Source: Allorhizobium ampelinum S4
Lineage (GTDB): Bacteria > Pseudomonadota > Alphaproteobacteria > Rhizobiales > Rhizobiaceae
Direction: 5' to 3'
DNA length: 64,000 bases
Assembly: GCF_000016285.1 (NCBI RefSeq)
Contig: NC_011981.1
Location: 62,001-126,000 of the forward strand
Shown here: positions 53,974 through 62,573 of the stretch, piece after piece
How the letters are laid out: every line of letters begins with the position of its first letter
Numbering within the stretch: the first letter of the stretch is position 1
The notes under the pieces: model-generated
Told to the model about the DNA's origin: nothing
The model's database searches: none
The model's input: only the letters and a program-made list of their open reading frames with translations
Made by a program: the position numbers and the translations under genes

Positions 53974-55344
53974 ATGATCTCAGTTGAGAATTATCAACAA
54001 AAAATTCCAAATATTCGGCAGCGATGCCTTTTCAACAATAGCTTCAGATTCCGCAAGGATCCTCTGTCATTGCTGTCTTCGTGCTGTCAAATTAACAGCC
54101 CTTTGATCGGCATCGATAAGGGCTTCTATGTTGTCACTGCCCCTGAACTGATTGAATTGGTTCTTCATGACAAGCATCAAGTCTTTCGAAAGTCCCTTCC
54201 TGATGACGATAGGGGCATGGTCAATTTTGCTTCTTCGATCATGAATAGCTCGGGTGACGATTGGCGCCACAAGCGAAAGGTGTTGCAACCCGGCTTTAAT
54301 CTCGACGCCGTTGCAAAGGGCGTGGATGCAACAATCGAAATTACCCAGGGCCATCTCGATCAGTGGCAGGTCGAGCCTCCATCTTCCGACATCAGAAAAT
54401 CCCTGCAACGGCTGTGTTTTGACATCGGCTGTCAATTTTTTCTCAAGACCACGCTTGGCGAGAAGGAACAATCCGCGTTCGTGATCCTATCAGATTTGAT
54501 CATAGCGAAGACGCGCGACGGTATACGCTTTCCACTCGGTCCATTCGACAGGACGGAGGCACGACTTGCCAGCGCCCGCGATGCCGCGAAGGAACTGGCT
54601 GGCGCTGCCCTTGCCCGTGCGCGACAGCAGCGCGAGGGCAGAGACAAGAGCGTTGCATCGCACGACGGGTTCGAACGATCCTTCGATGAGGGGTCTGATG
54701 AGGATGACAACTGGCTGCGCGACGAGTTTTGCACCATGATCCTCTCGGGGCTGGAGCCGATGTCTGCCGGACTTGCCTGGACCTTGCACTTGTTGACAGC
54801 GCACCCGGACGTTCTGCAACGTGTGACCGCAGAAATAGATGCATTGGCTATGAGCGGCGACGGCCCGATCAGTCTTGACGGATTGCCCGAAACAAGGGCT
54901 GCGCTCAAGGAGGCCCTGCGACTGTTCCCACCGGCCTGGCTGACGGGGCGGACTGTCTTTGAGGATACGGTGCTCGGCGACTTCCTTCTTCCAAAGGGGA
55001 GCGCCTTGATGATCAGTCCCTGGGTCAATCACCGCAGTGGCCGCTATTTCGACTTGCCCGAGCACTATCGGCCCGACCGTTGGCTGGACGGCACGCTGGA
55101 AAAGCGCTTGCCGCGCTACGCTTTTTTCCCCTTTGGCGGGGGCAGCCGACGCTGCATTGGCGAGCATTTCAGCATGATCCACATGACAGCCATATTGGTC
55201 TGTATTTTGAGGCGCTTCACCTTGAAACGGATGCCACATACCAAAGTGCGACCCTATCCAGCACTCGTTTTACGCCCTTTGGGGGTCACTCTGACTTTAA
55301 CACCCCGCGCTCCGGAAGCCGGACTAGATAGGAACTTCATATGA
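53974..55344 (+). CDS. Cytochrome P450, probably the peptide cross-linking enzyme
   Basis: Haem monooxygenase of 456 residues. The haem-binding loop FFPFGGGSRRCIGEHFSMI has the cysteine at position 394; the ExxR motif is Glu313-Arg316 (LKEALRLFPPAW); the C-helix has DWRHKRKVL. In the I-helix the usual acid/alcohol pair is altered: LSGLEPMSAGLAW has Glu261 followed by Pro where Thr is expected, which may favour radical coupling over hydroxylation. No redox partner genes are nearby. It overlaps the methyltransferase start (ATGA). By position it is the best candidate for aryl-aryl or aryl-ether bond formation on the YIYTY core. Family assignment is secure; the reaction is inferred. Confidence 0.9.
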   Translation: MISVENYQQKIPNIRQRCLFNNSFRFRKDPLSLLSSCCQINSPLIGIDKGFYVVTAPELIELVLHDKHQVFRKSLPDDDRGMVNFASSIMNSSGDDWRHKRKVLQPGFNLDAVAKGVDATIEITQGHLDQWQVEPPSSDIRKSLQRLCFDIGCQFFLKTTLGEKEQSAFVILSDLIIAKTRDGIRFPLGPFDRTEARLASARDAAKELAGAALARARQQREGRDKSVASHDGFERSFDEGSDEDDNWLRDEFCTMILSGLEPMSAGLAWTLHLLTAHPDVLQRVTAEIDALAMSGDGPISLDGLPETRAALKEALRLFPPAWLTGRTVFEDTVLGDFLLPKGSALMISPWVNHRSGRYFDLPEHYRPDRWLDGTLEKRLPRYAFFPFGGGSRRCIGEHFSMIHMTAILVCILRRFTLKRMPHTKVRPYPALVLRPLGVTLTLTPRAPEAGLDRNFI

Positions 55345-56090
55345 CGGCAAGCTCGGTTAACAACTATGACAGCTATGCAGAATTTTACGATAGCTGGCAG
55401 GAATCCTGGCCCGAAAGCGTCATGGCTCCCTGCGTGAATGTTCTGGCGGACATCGCCGATGGCCGCCCTGCGCTTGAACTTGGCGTTGGGACAGGACGCA
55501 TAGCCTTGCCACTGTCTCAACGCGGCCTTGATGTCTCCGGCGTTGACCTTTCCGAAGCGATGCTCGAACGGCTAAAGCGAAAGCCGGGAGCGGAAAAACT
55601 TTCCCTGGTTCTCGGCGACATGGCGGATGTGCCCATCGAGGGAGAATTCGGTCTCATTTATTGTGTGGCGTCGTTCGACTATCTCCTCACCCAAGAGGAA
55701 CAGCTGCGCTTCTTCGCCAATGCAGAAAAGCATCTTGCAGAGGGCGGTTCGCTGGTTGTCCAAACGATCATTCCAAACGAGGCGATTTTTAGCAGCGACT
55801 TCCGGCTTAACCGCATGGGGGACCTGCCATCGGACGAGGACGGGATGGCGTCCGTCATGCTCATGGGGGTGAAGGGCGATCCGATCTCTCAAGTGCTTGA
55901 GCAGCGCATCATGGTCATCGGTCAACATCCCAAGGTCTTCCGACACAAGATCCGGTGCGTCTGGCCGAATGAACTGGATTTGCTCGCGCGGTCTGCTGGC
56001 CTCTTTCTTCATGCTCGCTGGAGCAATTGGCAGCGTGAATCGTTCGTTTCCGCCAGCCGAACAGCGATTTCAGAATACCGCAGATCCTGA
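55341..56090 (+). CDS. SAM-dependent class I methyltransferase
   Basis: About 249 residues with the Rossmann-like SAM-binding motif PALELGVGTGRIALPLSQRG (motif I), VSGVDLSEAMLERLKRKPGA (motif II acid) and the LIYCVASFDYLLTQEEQLRF post-motif region. It overlaps the P450 gene by four bases (translational coupling). In cittilin biosynthesis the analogous enzyme O-methylates a tyrosine of the cross-linked core. Here it could methylate a Tyr hydroxyl, the C-terminus or another part of the product; substrate not shown. Confidence 0.88.
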   Translation: MTASSVNNYDSYAEFYDSWQESWPESVMAPCVNVLADIADGRPALELGVGTGRIALPLSQRGLDVSGVDLSEAMLERLKRKPGAEKLSLVLGDMADVPIEGEFGLIYCVASFDYLLTQEEQLRFFANAEKHLAEGGSLVVQTIIPNEAIFSSDFRLNRMGDLPSDEDGMASVMLMGVKGDPISQVLEQRIMVIGQHPKVFRHKIRCVWPNELDLLARSAGLFLHARWSNWQRESFVSASRTAISEYRRS

Positions 56091-56130
56091 CTGGCATAGA
56101 TGGCGCCATTGATAGAATGAGGGAAATGTT

Positions 56131-56826
56131 ATGAGCCTTTGTGTTATTGGTGCCGGATTAGGTCGAACAGGGACTTTATCCCTTAAGCTCGCTCTCGAGC
56201 ATTTGGGGATAGCGCCCTGCTATCACGCCATGGAAATCGCCGCGACGGTTCGGACCTCACTGCCACTTTGGAACGATGCTATTGGTGGAACGGCCGATTG
56301 GGACCGTATCTTCGAAGGATATCGCGCCACTGTCGATTACCCAAGTTGCCTGTTCTGGCGCGAATTGATGGAGCATTACCCGCAAGCGAAAGTCATTTTA
56401 ACCAGACGAGACCCGGATGGCTGGTTCGAATCCGTCAGTGAAACAATCTTTCCAGCCAAGCGAAAAGGGATGTTGTTGGGCGATGATGGCCTTGCCCTCA
56501 GCGACTTTTTGCGCAGGGATTTCGGCGACAATATCAGCGATCGGACGTTCATGACCAACTATTTCCGTCGGTGGAATCAGTCCGTTATCGATGACGTTCC
56601 CGCCGATCGCTTGCTTGTGTTGGAGGCCGGTGACGGATGGGAGCCGCTTTGCGCGTTTCTGGGCGTTGCACGCCCCGATGTGGCTTATCCCTGGCTCCAT
56701 GCGCGGCCTAAGAAATCCCGCTGGAACCTGTTCAGGAGGCGGTCGATGCCTGAACAAAAGCCAGAAGAGCTTGAAGACAATACGCGCGATTACCTGGACG
56801 GCTTACATCAAACGACATTTCGTTAA
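56131..56826 (+). CDS. Sulfotransferase family protein (Sulfotransfer_4-like)
   Basis: About 231 residues. PAPS-binding loop near the start: VIGAGLGRTGTLSLKLALEH, with Arg/Thr placement of the bacterial Sulfotransfer_4 group; the 3'-phosphate-binding part is VILTRRDPDGWFESV, and DYPSCLFWRELMEHYPQAKV precedes it. Members transfer a sulfuryl group from PAPS to a hydroxyl. The gene begins 40 bases after the methyltransferase gene and is followed after 21 bases by a second sulfotransferase. Together they suggest an O-sulfated product, perhaps on tyrosine. Confidence 0.88.
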   Translation: MSLCVIGAGLGRTGTLSLKLALEHLGIAPCYHAMEIAATVRTSLPLWNDAIGGTADWDRIFEGYRATVDYPSCLFWRELMEHYPQAKVILTRRDPDGWFESVSETIFPAKRKGMLLGDDGLALSDFLRRDFGDNISDRTFMTNYFRRWNQSVIDDVPADRLLVLEAGDGWEPLCAFLGVARPDVAYPWLHARPKKSRWNLFRRRSMPEQKPEELEDNTRDYLDGLHQTTFR

Positions 56827-56847
56827 GACGTGGTTTCGGAGGACGTC

Positions 56848-57786
56848 ATGGATGCGAACGATCACCTTTTGAAGAAGCGGGAGTTTGCCAACCGCTATTT
56901 TGATGCCAGCATCTGGAACGACATAAAATATCGTGATGGAGATATCGTTGTCGCAAGCTATGCCAAAGCAGGAACGACACTGGTTCAACAGATTATTGCG
57001 CAACTCATTTTTGATCAGGATGACGAGGTGGACGTGGCGGCTATTTCGCCTTGGATCGATTCAGTCTATCCCGACAAAAAGGTTAAACTGGACCTGATCG
57101 AGGCGCAAACCCATCGCCGGTTTCTCAAAACACATTTGCCCATGGATGCGCTGATCTTTTCGGAGAAGGCGAAATATATCTACGTCGGGCGGGACGGCCG
57201 AGATATCGTCTGGAGCCTTTTCGATCATCAAAATGCGGCCCGCCAAGATGCGCAACTGCTGCTAGACAAGGAAGCGGGGCCTTCTGGACGGCTGCGCGTG
57301 GCGACACCGCCGCAGTCGTCCATCACCGAGTTTTTCGATGCCTGGCTTGATAAAGATGGTTTTCCGTTCTGGCCGTTCTGGGAAAATCTACGGTCGTGGT
57401 GGTTGGCGCGGATTGTCCCGAATGTCCTGTTTGTGCATTATGCCGACCTGATCACGGATATGGCCGAACAAATCCTTCGGATCGCTGCCTTTTTAGAGGT
57501 CCCATTGTCGCTTGATCGGCTACCGCGCATTTTGCACAACTGTAGCCTCGGACATATGAGGGACCATGCCCGTCGCTATGTTCCGCATGGAGCAGGCCTG
57601 TGGAAAGACGATGGCAAGTTGTTTTTTAACAAGGGGCAAAACGGGCGATGGATCGATATACTGACGCCGGAGGCTAATGCAAAGTTTGAACAGCATGCCA
57701 TGGCAGAACTTGGCGTCGATTGCGCCAAATGGATGATGTCTGGACGTGCGGGTCTAAAGCATGTCGCGTTTCATTGCCCTCAATGA
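56848..57786 (+). CDS. Aryl (cytosolic) sulfotransferase, Sulfotransfer_1 type
   Basis: About 312 residues, with PAPS-binding loop IVVASYAKAGTTLVQQII (Lys40), the acceptor-side RFLKTHLPMDAL region, the 3'-phosphate site YIYVGRDGRDIVWSLFDHQN, and the C-terminal GQNGRWIDILTPE motif (RKGxxGDWK-like). These match eukaryotic-type aryl/alcohol sulfotransferases. I choose ATG 56848, preceded by GGAGGACG, rather than the GTG at 56830. The protein is unlike the preceding sulfotransferase. In this cluster it most likely sulfates a tyrosyl hydroxyl of the processed peptide. Confidence 0.9.
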   Translation: MDANDHLLKKREFANRYFDASIWNDIKYRDGDIVVASYAKAGTTLVQQIIAQLIFDQDDEVDVAAISPWIDSVYPDKKVKLDLIEAQTHRRFLKTHLPMDALIFSEKAKYIYVGRDGRDIVWSLFDHQNAARQDAQLLLDKEAGPSGRLRVATPPQSSITEFFDAWLDKDGFPFWPFWENLRSWWLARIVPNVLFVHYADLITDMAEQILRIAAFLEVPLSLDRLPRILHNCSLGHMRDHARRYVPHGAGLWKDDGKLFFNKGQNGRWIDILTPEANAKFEQHAMAELGVDCAKWMMSGRAGLKHVAFHCPQ

Positions 57787-57888
57787 AACGATAACGTACA
57801 TGCGACAAAATAAGAGCTAAAGCGAGCTAAGATCTTGTTTTTTGAACTTACGCATTCAAAACCACCAGAAGCAGTTGGCGGACGCGCT

Positions 57889-58803
57889 TTAGCCTGCTGG
57901 TGCGCTCTCACCGATCCGGGAAGCCTTTGGCTCGACATAGCCCAGCGATCCCTTGTATCCCGCATACCCCAGGAGATGTCGCTCGTCGCTGGACAAGGCC
58001 TCGAATATTTCGGGCAGGATATTCGCCGGAAAATTCTCGTATTGCCTGATAAAAGGCAGTACATAGGATGACGCCACAGCATATCGGGTAACTCCGGGTG
58101 CGGCATGCGCTCCCGCGCCGTGCCATACGCGACCGTCGAGAATAAGGGCGCTGCCTGCCGGACCTTCTACCGCAATTGTAGTCATCGGCGGGGCTGGAAT
58201 GCCCATGGTGCGGAAGGGGTAATCCGGGGCGGTATTGGGGCTGCGCGACCAGGGCGGGCGCGGCCAAAGGTGCGAGCCCGGAATCACCCGCGTGGCACCG
58301 TTTGCTTCTGTAAAATCGCTGACCATCACCAAGATGTTGGCGACGTAAGCCTTCGATGGATCGAGCGGCAACTGGTCCTGATCGGTGTGCAATTTCTGTG
58401 CGGGTCTGCCATGGTTGGTAATCTGGGCCGCAAGCCCGGACAGGTTGAATTCCCGCCCCCCAAATATGTGCCGCACGCAAGTGAGAAGGCTGGGGTTATG
58501 AGCGATTTCGCGAAACACCTTCCCCTTGTTGTACAGCATCATCAGGATCTGTCTGGGCACCAGATGTTGATCTATTGTTCGTGCCACTTCCTGCGATAGT
58601 GGCTTGTCATCCACATCATGCAAAAGTGCTACTCCGGCGGCGCATTCCGCATCCGCCTGTTCGACCAGTCGCTGGCGAAGAGCTTCCAGCCCAGAACCCG
58701 TCACCAAATCGGCCAGGATCGCATAGCCGAACTGATCAAGGTCTGCTTTCGCTTGAGAAACGTCGCGCGTTGCGACGGGCAGACTGCCAGATGTGAAATT
58801 CAT
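57889..58803 (-). CDS. Phytanoyl-CoA dioxygenase (PhyH) family protein
   Basis: Fe(II)/2-oxoglutarate oxygenase of about 304 residues. The iron ligands are His139 and Asp141 (RPAQKLHTDQDQLPL) and a distal His in ILDGRVWHGAGAHAAP; GATRVIPGSHLWPRP is the usual 2-OG region. It is convergent with the sulfotransferase gene, about 100 bases away, so it may be a fifth tailoring enzyme (hydroxylation of the peptide or a related molecule) or an unrelated neighbour. The start at 58803 follows GGGAGAAG. It is well conserved with no breaks. Confidence 0.88.
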   Translation of the reverse strand: MNFTSGSLPVATRDVSQAKADLDQFGYAILADLVTGSGLEALRQRLVEQADAECAAGVALLHDVDDKPLSQEVARTIDQHLVPRQILMMLYNKGKVFREIAHNPSLLTCVRHIFGGREFNLSGLAAQITNHGRPAQKLHTDQDQLPLDPSKAYVANILVMVSDFTEANGATRVIPGSHLWPRPPWSRSPNTAPDYPFRTMGIPAPPMTTIAVEGPAGSALILDGRVWHGAGAHAAPGVTRYAVASSYVLPFIRQYENFPANILPEIFEALSSDERHLLGYAGYKGSLGYVEPKASRIGESAPAG

Positions 58804-59068
58804 TGCACTTCTCCCGGGAATGCAGGACACGGCTTCAGCCTGACTGAGCAAGCTTAATATGAAACAGAATGGATTTACGACTAAACTACCGAGGAAAATC
58901 GGCGGGTAAGATGACTAATTGATGCCAACCATTGTGATTGATGTGGTTGCATAAAATTCAATATTGTATTTCATTGTGAGCAATCATGATTTTCGACGAA
59001 ACCCAAAGAGCTTAGTCGCCTGGTCAGCGATGTTCAAGTGATTTGCGCGCCGTGGAAAGCCGCCGAAT

Positions 59069-59884
59069 GGGCTTGTCGCAAAGATTTTCGTGGGCCTGGA
59101 TTATCCCCTAAACGGTGTGCATTTATACTTTGTTAACCTTTTGTAGTCCGAAGAGGCGCGCAAGCAGATCGTTCTGGTCGTTGACGGTCCAGCCGCCGGA
59201 ATAGCCGAAGCCTTTCCTCAACCACAGCATCGCCTCGAAACCCGCGATGGTTCGCCGCGCAGTGTTGAATGACTGAAACCCGCCGATCTTCGGCATGTTC
59301 TTCTTCAGCCGGAAGTGGTCGCTTTCGATGCCTTGTTGGAGATGCTTGGTGGCATAGTGCACAGGATCTGGATGCAACAGCCCGCTATCGACCGATGTTT
59401 TGATCGCCGACGGAAACGTATTGGCGGCATCAAGATCGCGCTTTGCCGTCAGCAGGAAGTCGACGGGATTTCCGTGCTTGCCGATTGCGCGATACACGTA
59501 TCGCCACTTGCCGCGGATCTTGACGTAGGTCTCATCGACGCGAACCGAGCCGCAATGTGGCCGACGAAACTGACGTAACCGCTTCTCGATCATCGGTGCG
59601 TAGGCCAGAACCCAGCGGTTGATCGTGCTATGGTCAACCTCGAAACTGCGTTCCCGGAACATTTCCTCCAAATCGCGATAGCTGAGCGGATAACGCAAAT
59701 ACCATGCAACCGCCTGCACGATCAGCCACGCCTCAAAATGTCGTCCCTTGAAATCGTCTTTCGATTGGCGTTTCAGCTTCTCGGTAATGGCATTCAGACC
59801 ATCGGTACGCTCCGCAACAATTGGAGCGGAATTTCTCTTCCGATGGTCAACATACCGTTAACCGAAAAAATTTGCGACAAGCCC
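59069..59884 (-). mobile_element. IS6 element with internal deletion
   Basis: Terminal repeats GGGCTTGTCGCAAAGATTTT (59069) and, inverted, GGGCTTGTCGCAAATTTTTT ending at 59884. The length (about 816 bp) is shorter than the parental form because of a deletion in the transposase gene. The 8-bp flanks (CGCCGAAT and CACGATCA) do not match. The element forms the right edge of the RiPP cluster region. Confidence 0.85.
59123..59719 (-). pseudogene. IS6 family transposase, internal deletion removing the second Asp
   Basis: The product reads from a GTG-initiated AVAWYLRYPLSYRDLEEMFR and VDHSTINRWVLAYAPMIEKR through DETYVKIRGKWRYVYRAIGK (first Asp) to RDLDAANTFPSAIKTSVDSG. In related IS6 proteins a segment ending in GTDGANTFP, which includes the second catalytic Asp, lies between RDLDAA and NTFP; about 20-25 residues are missing in frame. 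The Glu region IESDHFRLKKNMP is intact. The frame also continues upstream as KLKRQSKDDFKGRHFEAWLI without a start codon. Confidence 0.82.
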
Positions 59885-60246
59885 CACGATCAGATAAACG
59901 CCATCTTTCCTCCCCGCCGGTACAACCTCTCAACTCTCATATCGCCACGCAAGCGCAGATTTCTTCTGACTTTGGGCCGATTATACTGCAGAAATGGGGG
60001 CTTGAAAAAGCCAAGGCATCACAGCCTTCCAACCAATGACAATTAAGTTGGCAATGCCCCCTAGTTTTATCACTCGACATTAAACAACCATAGCGAAAGC
60101 TGTCAAACTCGAAATTTACTGACGAAGAGTGATCATGATCAGGCAAAATTATACCTCTATAAAATCTATAAAGATAATAGATTTTCTGTCTTGTCCGTCA
60201 GCCTGATCTTACGCTGCACCAGCATTAGACACGGCTGGAAACTCTC
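59885..60246. other. Intergenic region, nothing recognised
   Basis: About 360 bases upstream of the LLM monooxygenase gene. It should hold that gene's promoter. No ORF, RNA gene or IS end beyond the one at 59884 was seen. Confidence 0.4.
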
Positions 60247-61653
60247 ATGACAAAGACGATACGCTTCAATGCCTTTGAGATGAATTGCGTTGGCCACCAA
60301 TCGCCGGGTCTATGGCGGCATCCGCGCGATCGGTCCTGGCAATATAAGGATCTGGAATATTGGACGGATCTTGCCAAAATTCTGGAGACTGGCTTTTTTG
60401 AATCCATCTTCATCGCTGACGTTATCGGTTACTATGATGTCTATAAGGGTAATCTGGATAATGCGCTGCTTCAGGGCGTGCAGATACCCGTCAACGACCC
60501 GCTGCAATTGGCCAATCCCATTGCGCAGGCAACAAAGCATCTTGGCATTGGCATCACCGCTTCCACCAGTTTCGAGCATCCCTATACCTTTGCACGCAGG
60601 CTCTCTACGGCGGACCACCATACCAAAGGGCGTGTGGGCTGGAATATCGTCACGTCCTATCTGGAAAGCGGTGCCAAAAATGTTGGTCAGGGTGGCTTGC
60701 GCTCCCATGACAATCGCTATGATGTGGCGACAGAGTATGTCGAGGTTCTCTACAAACTGTTCGAGGGCAGCTGGGAAGAAGGGGCGGTGATCCGCGATAA
60801 GGAGCGCGGCATCTTTGCTGACCCTGCCAAAATTCACGAGATCGGCCATAAGGGCAAATATTTCGAGGTTCCGGGCTATCATTTGAGTGAACCCTCGCCG
60901 CAGCGCACACCGGTGCTGTTTCAGGCGGGGGCCTCGGGTGCGGGCAAGCAATTTGCCGCAGGCCACGCCGAATGCGTGTTTATCTCAACGCCGTTGAAGG
61001 ATGCCACTCGCGCTTATGTCGCGGATATTCGCAAGCGTGCAGCGGAACAGGGCCGTGATCCGAAGAAGGTGCTGATCTATGCCATGGCCACCATCATCGT
61101 TGATGAGACAGATGAAAAGGCGCGGGCGAAATACGAAGACTATGCAAAATATGCCTCCTATGATGGTGCGCTGGTGTTGATGTCGGGCTGGACCGGGATT
61201 GATTTTGGTCACTACCAGCCGTCTGACACCGTGAAAAAGGTCAAGACCAACGCGATTATCTCCGCTGTCGAGCATCTGTCCGAAGGCAATAAAGTCTGGA
61301 CCATAGAAGAATTGGCGAAGTGGGGCGGGATTGGCGGCCTTGGGCCGTTGTTTGTGGGATCACCCACCACGATTGCCGATCTGTTGCAGGAATGGGTCGA
61401 AGAAACCGATATCGATGGTTTCAACCTCGCCTATGCGCTGGCGCACGACAGTTTTGCCGATGTGATTGGCTATGTGGTGCCGGAGCTGCAAAAGCGCGGC
61501 GTTTATGCCACCCAGTACCGCGAGGGGACTTTGCGCGAAAAACTGTTTGGCGAGGGGCCATACTTGCCACGAACCCACCCCGCCCATCAGTTCCGCGACA
61601 TTGAGCGCGTCAAGCGTGAGGAGGCAAACAAGGCTTCCGGCGAGGCTGCCTGA
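60247..61653 (+). CDS. LLM class flavin-dependent monooxygenase (NtaA/SnaA/DszA type)
   Basis: About 468 residues, typical of the FMNH2-dependent NtaA/SnaA/DszA(SoxA) group. Characteristic segments: MTKTIRFNAFEMNCVGHQSP (start), SWQYKDLEYWTDLAKILETG, FFESIFIADVIGYYDVYKGN, the GRVGWNIVTSYLESGAKNVG stretch and LFQAGASGAGKQFAAGHAEC. Such enzymes oxygenate amines, sulfur compounds or amides with a separate flavin reductase; none is encoded in this operon. It begins a group with a Liv-type importer, so its substrate is probably an imported organic compound. The ATG at 60247 lacks a strong ribosome binding site but starts the conserved domain. Confidence 0.9.
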   Translation: MTKTIRFNAFEMNCVGHQSPGLWRHPRDRSWQYKDLEYWTDLAKILETGFFESIFIADVIGYYDVYKGNLDNALLQGVQIPVNDPLQLANPIAQATKHLGIGITASTSFEHPYTFARRLSTADHHTKGRVGWNIVTSYLESGAKNVGQGGLRSHDNRYDVATEYVEVLYKLFEGSWEEGAVIRDKERGIFADPAKIHEIGHKGKYFEVPGYHLSEPSPQRTPVLFQAGASGAGKQFAAGHAECVFISTPLKDATRAYVADIRKRAAEQGRDPKKVLIYAMATIIVDETDEKARAKYEDYAKYASYDGALVLMSGWTGIDFGHYQPSDTVKKVKTNAIISAVEHLSEGNKVWTIEELAKWGGIGGLGPLFVGSPTTIADLLQEWVEETDIDGFNLAYALAHDSFADVIGYVVPELQKRGVYATQYREGTLREKLFGEGPYLPRTHPAHQFRDIERVKREEANKASGEAA

Positions 61654-61778
61654 TGACAGGTTAAGCCGCCCGCTCTACCGAAATATCTCTTGGCCAATAT
61701 GCAAAACGCCACGCCGATCGAGCTGTGGCGAAGGACTTTGTTTGTCCGCTTCACAAAAGAAAGACGGAGCATGACCCG

Positions 61779-62573
61779 ATGAGCACGCCCACAGGTCCAG
61801 CGCTGGAAGTTAAACACGTATCGCTCTCCTTCAAGGGGGTGAAGGCGATTTCTGATTTGAGCTTTCAGGTCGAGCGTCAGGAAATCTGCGCCTTGATTGG
61901 TCCCAATGGTGCGGGCAAAAGCTCGCTTTTGAATATCCTCAATGGCGTCTATGTGCCGGATTCCGGTGAAATCGTGTTTGAGGGCGAGCATTTCCGGCGC
62001 ATGCAGCCGCTGGAGGCGGCACGTCGCGGCATTGGTCGCGGGTTTCAAAACAATGCGCTGTTTTCCGGCATGAGCGTGCTCGACAATGTGATTGCGGGGT
62101 TATCGCGGCATTCCAAAGTCACGCTGCTTGAGGAGGCTTTCCGGCTTCCCCGTGCGTTAAAGCAGGAGAGAGATTTTCGCGAGCGGGCGCAGGCCGTGCT
62201 GCATCTTTTCGATCTGGAAAAACATGCGGCAGCCATTGTTGGCACTCTGCCCTATGGCGTTCAAAAGAAAGTGGAGATCGCCAGAGCCGTTGTTGGCAAG
62301 CCCCGCCTGCTGTTGCTGGACGAGCCACTGGCCGGAATGAATGCCGAGGAAAAGCAGGAAATCGCCGCCGTCATTGCCCGGCTGAACACAGAGATGAAAC
62401 TCACCATCGTGTTGATTGAGCATGACATTGGCATCGTGCTCAAGCTCGCCCACCACGTTGTGGTGCTCGATTACGGTCGCAAACTGGCCGATGGCTTGCC
62501 CGAAACCATCCGCGACAACCCGGATGTGATTGCCGCCTATCTCGGCTCCGACCACAAGGAGATTGCGGCATGA
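61779..62573 (+). CDS. LivG-type ABC transporter ATP-binding protein
   Basis: About 264 residues with Walker A GPNGAGKSS, signature LPYGVQKKVEIARAV, Walker B LLLLDEPLAGMNAEE and H-loop VLIEHDIGIVL. The LivG-type C-terminus (ADGLPETIRDNPDVIAAYLG) is intact, in contrast to the degenerate one at 17081. I take the ATG at 61779 (MSTPTGPALE) rather than the one at 61725. It overlaps the next permease gene by four bases. Confidence 0.92.
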   Translation: MSTPTGPALEVKHVSLSFKGVKAISDLSFQVERQEICALIGPNGAGKSSLLNILNGVYVPDSGEIVFEGEHFRRMQPLEAARRGIGRGFQNNALFSGMSVLDNVIAGLSRHSKVTLLEEAFRLPRALKQERDFRERAQAVLHLFDLEKHAAAIVGTLPYGVQKKVEIARAVVGKPRLLLLDEPLAGMNAEEKQEIAAVIARLNTEMKLTIVLIEHDIGIVLKLAHHVVVLDYGRKLADGLPETIRDNPDVIAAYLGSDHKEIAA

